A stretch of 64,000 nt of DNA, taken from assembly GCA_902762305.1 (NCBI GenBank), contig CACWNW010000007.1:62001-126000 (forward strand), given 5' to 3'. A model generated the notes under the pieces. That model searched no databases. It was not told the DNA's origin and saw nothing but the letters and a program-made list of their open reading frames with translations. Both the position numbers and the translations under genes were made by a program. Source of the DNA: Fibrobacter succinogenes (GTDB lineage Bacteria; Fibrobacterota; Fibrobacteria; Fibrobacterales; Fibrobacteraceae). Shown piece after piece: positions 59,829 through 64,000 of the stretch. The stretch's first letter is position 1. Each line of letters starts with the position of its first letter.

Positions 59829-61898
59829 ATGAAAAATTTTTACGTTACAACGCCAATTTATTACGTTAACGACGCCCCGCATATCGGGCACTCCTACACC
59901 ACCGTCCTCGCGGACATCCTCACCCGCTTCCACAAAATTCTCGGCTACCAGACGTTCTTCTTGACCGGTACCGACGAACACGGCCAGAAGGTACAGCGCG
60001 CCGCCGACAAGCGTGGCGTGACCCCGCAGGAACATGTGGACGAATACTACCACCGCTTCGAGGACCTGTGGAAGAAGATGGGTATCGGTAACGACTTCTT
60101 CATCCGCACCACGATGCCCGAACACAAGGCCTTCGTGCAGGAATGCCTCCAGAAGCTCTGGGACAAGGGTGAAATCTACTCGAAGGAATACGAGGGCTGG
60201 TACTCCGTGGGCGAAGAACGCTTCTTCAGCGAAGACGAACTCGACGAGAACAAGTGCGACCCCATCAGCCACCGCCCGGTGGAATGGCTCAAGGAAAAGA
60301 ACTACTTCTTCAAGATGGGTTCTTACCAGCAGAAGCTGATTGACTTCCTCGAAAGCCACAAGGACTGGATTGTGCCGGACTACCGTTGGAACGAAATCCG
60401 CGGATTCCTGCGCCAGCCGCTGAACGACCTTTGCATCAGCCGTCCGAAGATCCGCCTCAGCTGGGGCATTCCGCTCCCGTTCGACCAGGATTACGTGACT
60501 TACGTGTGGTTCGACGCGCTCCTCAACTACGTGAGCGCCTCCACCGCCTTCCACAAGACTTATGCCGACGGCACGCCGATCTGGCCCGCCACCTACCACC
60601 TCATCGGTAAGGACATCCTCACCACGCACAGCGTGTACTGGCCGACCATGCTCATGGCGCTCGACATCCCGCTCCCGCAGCACATCCTCGCCCACGGCTG
60701 GTGGCTCGTGAACGGCGGCGAAAAGATGAGCAAGTCCGCAGGCAACGTCGTGAACCCGATGGACTACATGGAAAAGTACGGCATCGACGCGTTCCGTTAC
60801 TTCCTCGCCCGCGAAATGGTCGTCGGTCAGGACGCGAACTTCACGCATGATGGTTTTGTCCGCCGCATCAATAGCGACCTCGCGAACGACCTCGGCAACG
60901 TGCTGAACCGCGTGCACCGTCTGGTGCTCAACAACTTTGAAGGCAAGCTCCCCGCCGCCACCTCCATCGGTGACGCCGAGAAGGAAGTCATCGATCTCGC
61001 GAACAAGGTCATCGAAGAAATCAAGGAAGGCCTGCCGCAGGCTCGCCTCTCCCAGTCCATCGAGACCATCATGCAGTTGGTGCGTAGCATCAACCGCTAT
61101 CTCGAAGTCAAGGCTCCGTGGAAACTTGCGAAGGACCCCGCCCTCAAGGACGAACTCGCGACCGTGCTCTACGTTTCTGCCGAAGCCGTGCGCCTCTCGC
61201 TTTGCCTGCTGTGGCCGGTGATTCCGGGCAAGGCCGAAGAAGGCCTCGCCATGATCGGTTCCAAGTTCCAGAGCGCCGAAGACCTCGCTTGGGGTATCCT
61301 CAAGGGTGGTGAAACGTTCGGCGAAGGCAAGCCGCTCTTCCCGCGCATCGAAGAAGAAGTCAAGAAGCAGGAAGCCCAACCGAAGCCCAAGCAGAACAAG
61401 CCCCTGATGGCCGCCGACGTGCCGGCCGCCATGGACATGCGCGTGGCCCAGATCAAGGAAGTGGCAGACCATCCGGATGCCACAAGTCTCTACGTGCTCA
61501 AGGTTGATGCGGGCGAAGGCGAACTCCGCACTATCTGCAGCGGCCTCAAGAGCAGCTACAAGGCCGAAGAACTGAAGGACCGCAAGATCCTCCTGTTCGC
61601 GAACCTCAAGCCGAGCGCACTGCGTGGCATCATGAGCCAGGGCATGCTCTTTGCCGGCGACCTTGACAACGAAGCGCACACCTGCAGGCTCGTCTCCGTG
61701 CCCGAAGACGCCAAGCCGGGTGACCGCGCCCTGTTCAAGGGCGTTGCCCCGAGCGAACCGCGTGAACTCAAGGTGAAGGACTTCGAGAAGATTGCGCTTT
61801 CCGTGAAGGGCGGCGCGGTGTTCTGCGATGCGCTTGCGCTCGAAGTGAACGGCAAGGCCGTGACCTGCGACGTGCAGGATGGTAATGGGGTCCACTAG
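59829..61898 (+). CDS. metG: Methionyl-tRNA synthetase
   Basis: ATG 59829 starts KNFYVTTPIYYVND, the canonical N-terminus. The HIGH motif is PHIGHSYTT, and KMSKS is in GEKMSKSAGNVVNP. There are no zinc-knuckle Cys in the connecting peptide. The last ~105 residues are a tRNA-binding OB-fold (MDMRVAQIKEVADHPDATSL), as in dimeric MetRS. Length is 689. A terminator follows. Confidence 0.95.
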   Translation: MKNFYVTTPIYYVNDAPHIGHSYTTVLADILTRFHKILGYQTFFLTGTDEHGQKVQRAADKRGVTPQEHVDEYYHRFEDLWKKMGIGNDFFIRTTMPEHKAFVQECLQKLWDKGEIYSKEYEGWYSVGEERFFSEDELDENKCDPISHRPVEWLKEKNYFFKMGSYQQKLIDFLESHKDWIVPDYRWNEIRGFLRQPLNDLCISRPKIRLSWGIPLPFDQDYVTYVWFDALLNYVSASTAFHKTYADGTPIWPATYHLIGKDILTTHSVYWPTMLMALDIPLPQHILAHGWWLVNGGEKMSKSAGNVVNPMDYMEKYGIDAFRYFLAREMVVGQDANFTHDGFVRRINSDLANDLGNVLNRVHRLVLNNFEGKLPAATSIGDAEKEVIDLANKVIEEIKEGLPQARLSQSIETIMQLVRSINRYLEVKAPWKLAKDPALKDELATVLYVSAEAVRLSLCLLWPVIPGKAEEGLAMIGSKFQSAEDLAWGILKGGETFGEGKPLFPRIEEEVKKQEAQPKPKQNKPLMAADVPAAMDMRVAQIKEVADHPDATSLYVLKVDAGEGELRTICSGLKSSYKAEELKDRKILLFANLKPSALRGIMSQGMLFAGDLDNEAHTCRLVSVPEDAKPGDRALFKGVAPSEPRELKVKDFEKIALSVKGGAVFCDALALEVNGKAVTCDVQDGNGVH

Positions 61899-61940
61899 TT
61901 ATATAGAGACCGCCAGTTCAACCAACAACCACTTGTTTTA

Positions 61941-61977
61941 AATGCGAGTATTCCTTCTTGGAATACCGCATTTTTTG
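61941..61977 (+). terminator. Terminator of metG
   Basis: AATGCG.GTATTCC / GGAATACCGCATT stem with one bulge, then six T. Confidence 0.85.
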
Positions 61978-62082
61978 TAAGCAGCGTCACAAACAAGTGC
62001 ATTTCATCTCCATTCCATTCACTTTCGTCAAAAACTCGGCAGATAAATTTCCTTTTTTTATTTTTGGCGGTATATTAGGATT

Positions 62083-62841
62083 ATGAGATTCTTCTACCTG
62101 ACACTTATCGCCGTCCTAATCACGCTCAGCGGATGCACCATGCACCCGCCTTCGGCATCTGGTTTCATGGAAGCGATGGAACGCACAATTGACGGCCCGG
62201 ACAAGAGCGGCGTCATCTCCGCGACGGCGAAGAAGAACAACTTCAGCATGTCGGCCGACGAATGGGAAATCCCTATCGGCCTCGAATACGTCAAATCGAC
62301 AAACAACGGTTTCGTCTCGGGATTCGGGCTACTCCCCTCCCCGTATTTCGTCGTGGGGTTCGGCAACCAGTACCTAGCCACGCGAGTCTGGGCATCCGCC
62401 ATATGGGTCGGCGTCACGGTCGCCATCGTCTGCGCCTCGGGGTACTGCAGCGACGACGATGAAGATGGAGAATACAGCTACTCTTACGAAAGCGACGACG
62501 ATGACATTGTACTGGACAGCTGGCTGGCCGCATGGACGGAACTGTTCAGCGGCGGTTTCTCGCTCATACAGCAAATCCCCATCGGGGACGCCCTGCGCAT
62601 CGGTGTCGAAGAATATATCTGCCGCAACATCTGGCTAAACTTCAGCGATTTCGGGGAACAGGAAGACTTCGGGAACGTCGAACTCGGTATCGGGGGCTAT
62701 GTCAGTTTCCGCTTCGGCATCCACAGGCTTTCGCTCGAAGCCCGTTACGCCATGCTCGACTTCAACCCGTCTAAGCCGCGCCTGACCGTAAGCCTCTCCT
62801 ACAACTACTCCATCCCGCTCAAGAGAGTCACGGCAAACTAA
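62083..62841 (+). CDS. Hypothetical lipoprotein, probably outer-membrane
   Basis: The 252-residue protein has a lipobox (LIAVLITLSGCTMHP). A Gly/aromatic region is followed by an acidic loop (SDDDEDGEYSYSYESDDDDI) and a C-terminal half with barrel-like strands (LSLEARYAMLDF, LTVSLSYNYSIPL). No family recognised. TATATTAG lies 4 nt before the ATG, another short-leader case. Confidence 0.55.
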   Translation: MRFFYLTLIAVLITLSGCTMHPPSASGFMEAMERTIDGPDKSGVISATAKKNNFSMSADEWEIPIGLEYVKSTNNGFVSGFGLLPSPYFVVGFGNQYLATRVWASAIWVGVTVAIVCASGYCSDDDEDGEYSYSYESDDDDIVLDSWLAAWTELFSGGFSLIQQIPIGDALRIGVEEYICRNIWLNFSDFGEQEDFGNVELGIGGYVSFRFGIHRLSLEARYAMLDFNPSKPRLTVSLSYNYSIPLKRVTAN

Positions 62842-62862
62842 ACCAGGGGCCAAGCAACAACT

Positions 62863-63615
62863 TTACGGCACCGCAATCTTGTAGATCTGCGGCCAGTATT
62901 TGCCTGTAACCCACAGGTACTTGCCGTCGTAGGCAATCCCGTTCAGCACATCGATGTTGCGGTACTTCTTGTAGATTTCGTGACCCTTCGCGTAAAAATC
63001 CAGATATTTCACGACTTTCCCGCTAGGCAGGTCAATAACCGCAATAAGCGGCGATTGCCAAATATTCGCATACAGGGTGTTCCCCACCACTTCGAGCTCG
63101 TTCAGGTTCTTTACCGGCCTGCCGCCGTCGGTCACACGGATGGAGCCCACCACGTCGAACGAGCCGAGCGCAATCTGCAATAGTTCGTCGCTGCCGTTGC
63201 TCATCAGGAGGGCGCTCTGCCAGTATGTGAGGCCCCAACCCTCGGTCGGTATGCGGAATTCGCCCTTCGCGCGGAACGGCTTGCGGCTGTAGATGAATGC
63301 CTTCCTGGATTTCCACGTGAGGTAGAAAATATCGTCGCCGACTGCGATGGAGCCTTCCCCGAAATAGCGTTCCGCAAGGCGCGCGGAATCGAGAATCTTG
63401 CCTTCGGGAGTACGCCTATACAAGCCGGATTCTCCATACTGTCCCGTAGTTTCAATCAGATCCCTGCCGTCAAAGAACAGCCCCTGCGTAAAATGGGATG
63501 TCTCGTGCGGGATGGAATCAAGAATTTCGGGCACGACGCGCGGAGCCTGGGCATAGGCAAACGTCGAGAGTGCAGAAACGAGAGCGGAGAGAATAGCAAA
63601 CTGAGCGATGCGCAT
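62863..63615 (-). CDS. Glutaminyl-peptide cyclotransferase (plant/bacterial beta-propeller type)
   Basis: The 250-residue protein has a signal peptide (LSALVSALSTFAYAQA). It fits the five-bladed propeller family that cyclises N-terminal Gln to pyroglutamate: SHFTQGLFFDGRDLIETTGQ, TYWQSALLMSNGSDEL, NLNELEVVGNTLYANIWQS and GIAYDGKYLWVTGKYW. It is probably periplasmic and could act on exported proteins. It is divergent from the DUF4416 gene. Confidence 0.85.
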   Translation of the reverse strand: MRIAQFAILSALVSALSTFAYAQAPRVVPEILDSIPHETSHFTQGLFFDGRDLIETTGQYGESGLYRRTPEGKILDSARLAERYFGEGSIAVGDDIFYLTWKSRKAFIYSRKPFRAKGEFRIPTEGWGLTYWQSALLMSNGSDELLQIALGSFDVVGSIRVTDGGRPVKNLNELEVVGNTLYANIWQSPLIAVIDLPSGKVVKYLDFYAKGHEIYKKYRNIDVLNGIAYDGKYLWVTGKYWPQIYKIAVP

Positions 63616-63619
63616 ATTC

Positions 63620-63627
63620 CAAAATTA
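63620..63627 (-). promoter_or_regulatory. TAATTTTG promoter element of the cyclotransferase gene
   Basis: Minus strand TAATTTTG, four nucleotides, then ATG. It matches TAnnTTTG. Confidence 0.45.
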
Positions 63628-63642
63628 CTAATATTAGAGAAT

Positions 63643-64000
63643 ATGGGTGAACTCAGGACACCGGCCAAGGTCAAGATTATCGTGGGCATCCTCGCGAAGG
63701 ACGCCCAATCGGTCGAGGCTGTCCGTGCCACGCTCCGCGAAAGGTTCGGCGAAGAAGACCTGAACTTAGAGCCCTTCACCTTCACCTTCACGAACTACTA
63801 CATCGACGAAATCGGGAGCGCCCCGGTACGCGCTTTCTTCAGCTACGAGACGCTCGTGGAACGCGAAACCATCGTCGACATCAAGCTCTGGACAAACGAT
63901 ATCGAACTCGAAATCGCCGAAAAGAACGGCACGCCCGGCCTGCGTCCGGTAAACCTGGACCCTGGCTACATGACGCTCGGGCAGTTCTTCCTCGCGACAA
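63643..64000 (+). CDS. DUF4416 family protein, 5' part
   Basis: The open frame runs from ATG 63643 past the window edge. The visible ~119 residues match DUF4416: FTFTNYYIDEIGSAPVRAFF, then DIKLWTNDIELEIAEKNGTP and VNLDPGYMTLGQFFLAT. The function is unknown. Confidence 0.8.
   Translation, partial: MGELRTPAKVKIIVGILAKDAQSVEAVRATLRERFGEEDLNLEPFTFTFTNYYIDEIGSAPVRAFFSYETLVERETIVDIKLWTNDIELEIAEKNGTPGLRPVNLDPGYMTLGQFFLAT

Noticed and set aside
59775-61895. A 706-codon open frame antisense to metG
   Set aside because: metG has full-length family motifs in the other strand. The antisense frame is open because of strong codon bias and has no recognisable domain.

Overview
The window looks like chromosome from a Fibrobacter species, an anaerobic fibre-degrading gut bacterium. 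Two lipoproteins carry the Fibrobacter succinogenes major paralogous (FISUMP) domain. One of them is translationally coupled to a TIGR02147-type regulator, a family known mainly from Fibrobacter. Many exported proteins have Ser-rich linkers, and one has a tail resembling a type IX secretion sorting domain. This assignment is inference from protein families; no rRNA marker is present.

Region by region. 1-2.4 kb (+): the end of a LytR_C-domain gene, rsfS and argS, overlapping head to tail. 2.4-13.1 kb (mostly -): a TonB-like protein, then a tetrapyrrole block (hemA, hemC, a cobA-hemD fusion, a CbiX-SirC fusion). A CotH-like lipoprotein and an outer-membrane barrel follow, then ahbAB and ahbC. 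Together these genes run from glutamyl-tRNA through siroheme towards Fe-coproporphyrin, the siroheme-dependent haem route; hemB, hemL and ahbD are not in the window. Five of these genes carry short palindromic repeats inserted in frame. 13.1-15.9 kb: FISUMP lipoprotein and its TIGR02147 regulator. 16.1-32.6 kb (-): an A+T-rich polymorphic-toxin-like locus. It holds a 2537-residue SpvB/TcB-like exported protein and a 1742-residue exported RHS protein with an HEYGH metallopeptidase-like tip. A small overlapping lipoprotein, an orphan RHS tip cassette with a 10-G tract, and three overlapping small exported proteins follow. 32.8-33.7 kb: a second FISUMP lipoprotein.

34.2-44.1 kb (-): a long housekeeping run (M23 lipoprotein, rsgA, two membrane/envelope proteins, nadD, a DUF2914-like protein, an RluA-type synthase, an FKBP_N-thioredoxin lipoprotein, mnmG). 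An M23-LysM protein is divergent from it. 45.3-47.1 kb (-): a radical SAM/SPASM enzyme whose start overlaps the stop of a Ser-rich lipoprotein, a possible new maturase-substrate pair. 47.3-48.7 kb: an exported protein with a sorting-like tail. 49.1-50.6 kb: purB. 50.7-58.3 kb (-): four tandem subtilisin-like paralogs, one of which has lost the catalytic His and Ser, plus a vestige of a lost fifth copy. 58.7-64 kb: an orphan RelB-like antitoxin, a nitroreductase, metG, a hypothetical lipoprotein, glutaminyl-peptide cyclotransferase and the start of a DUF4416 gene.

Across the window several genes (hemA, ahbC, metG, the TIGR02147 gene, the M23-LysM gene and the cyclotransferase gene) have a promoter-like element ending only 4-10 nt before the start codon and no Shine-Dalgarno sequence. 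This suggests leaderless or nearly leaderless mRNAs, with a TAnnTTTG-type -7 element like that of Bacteroidetes in several cases.
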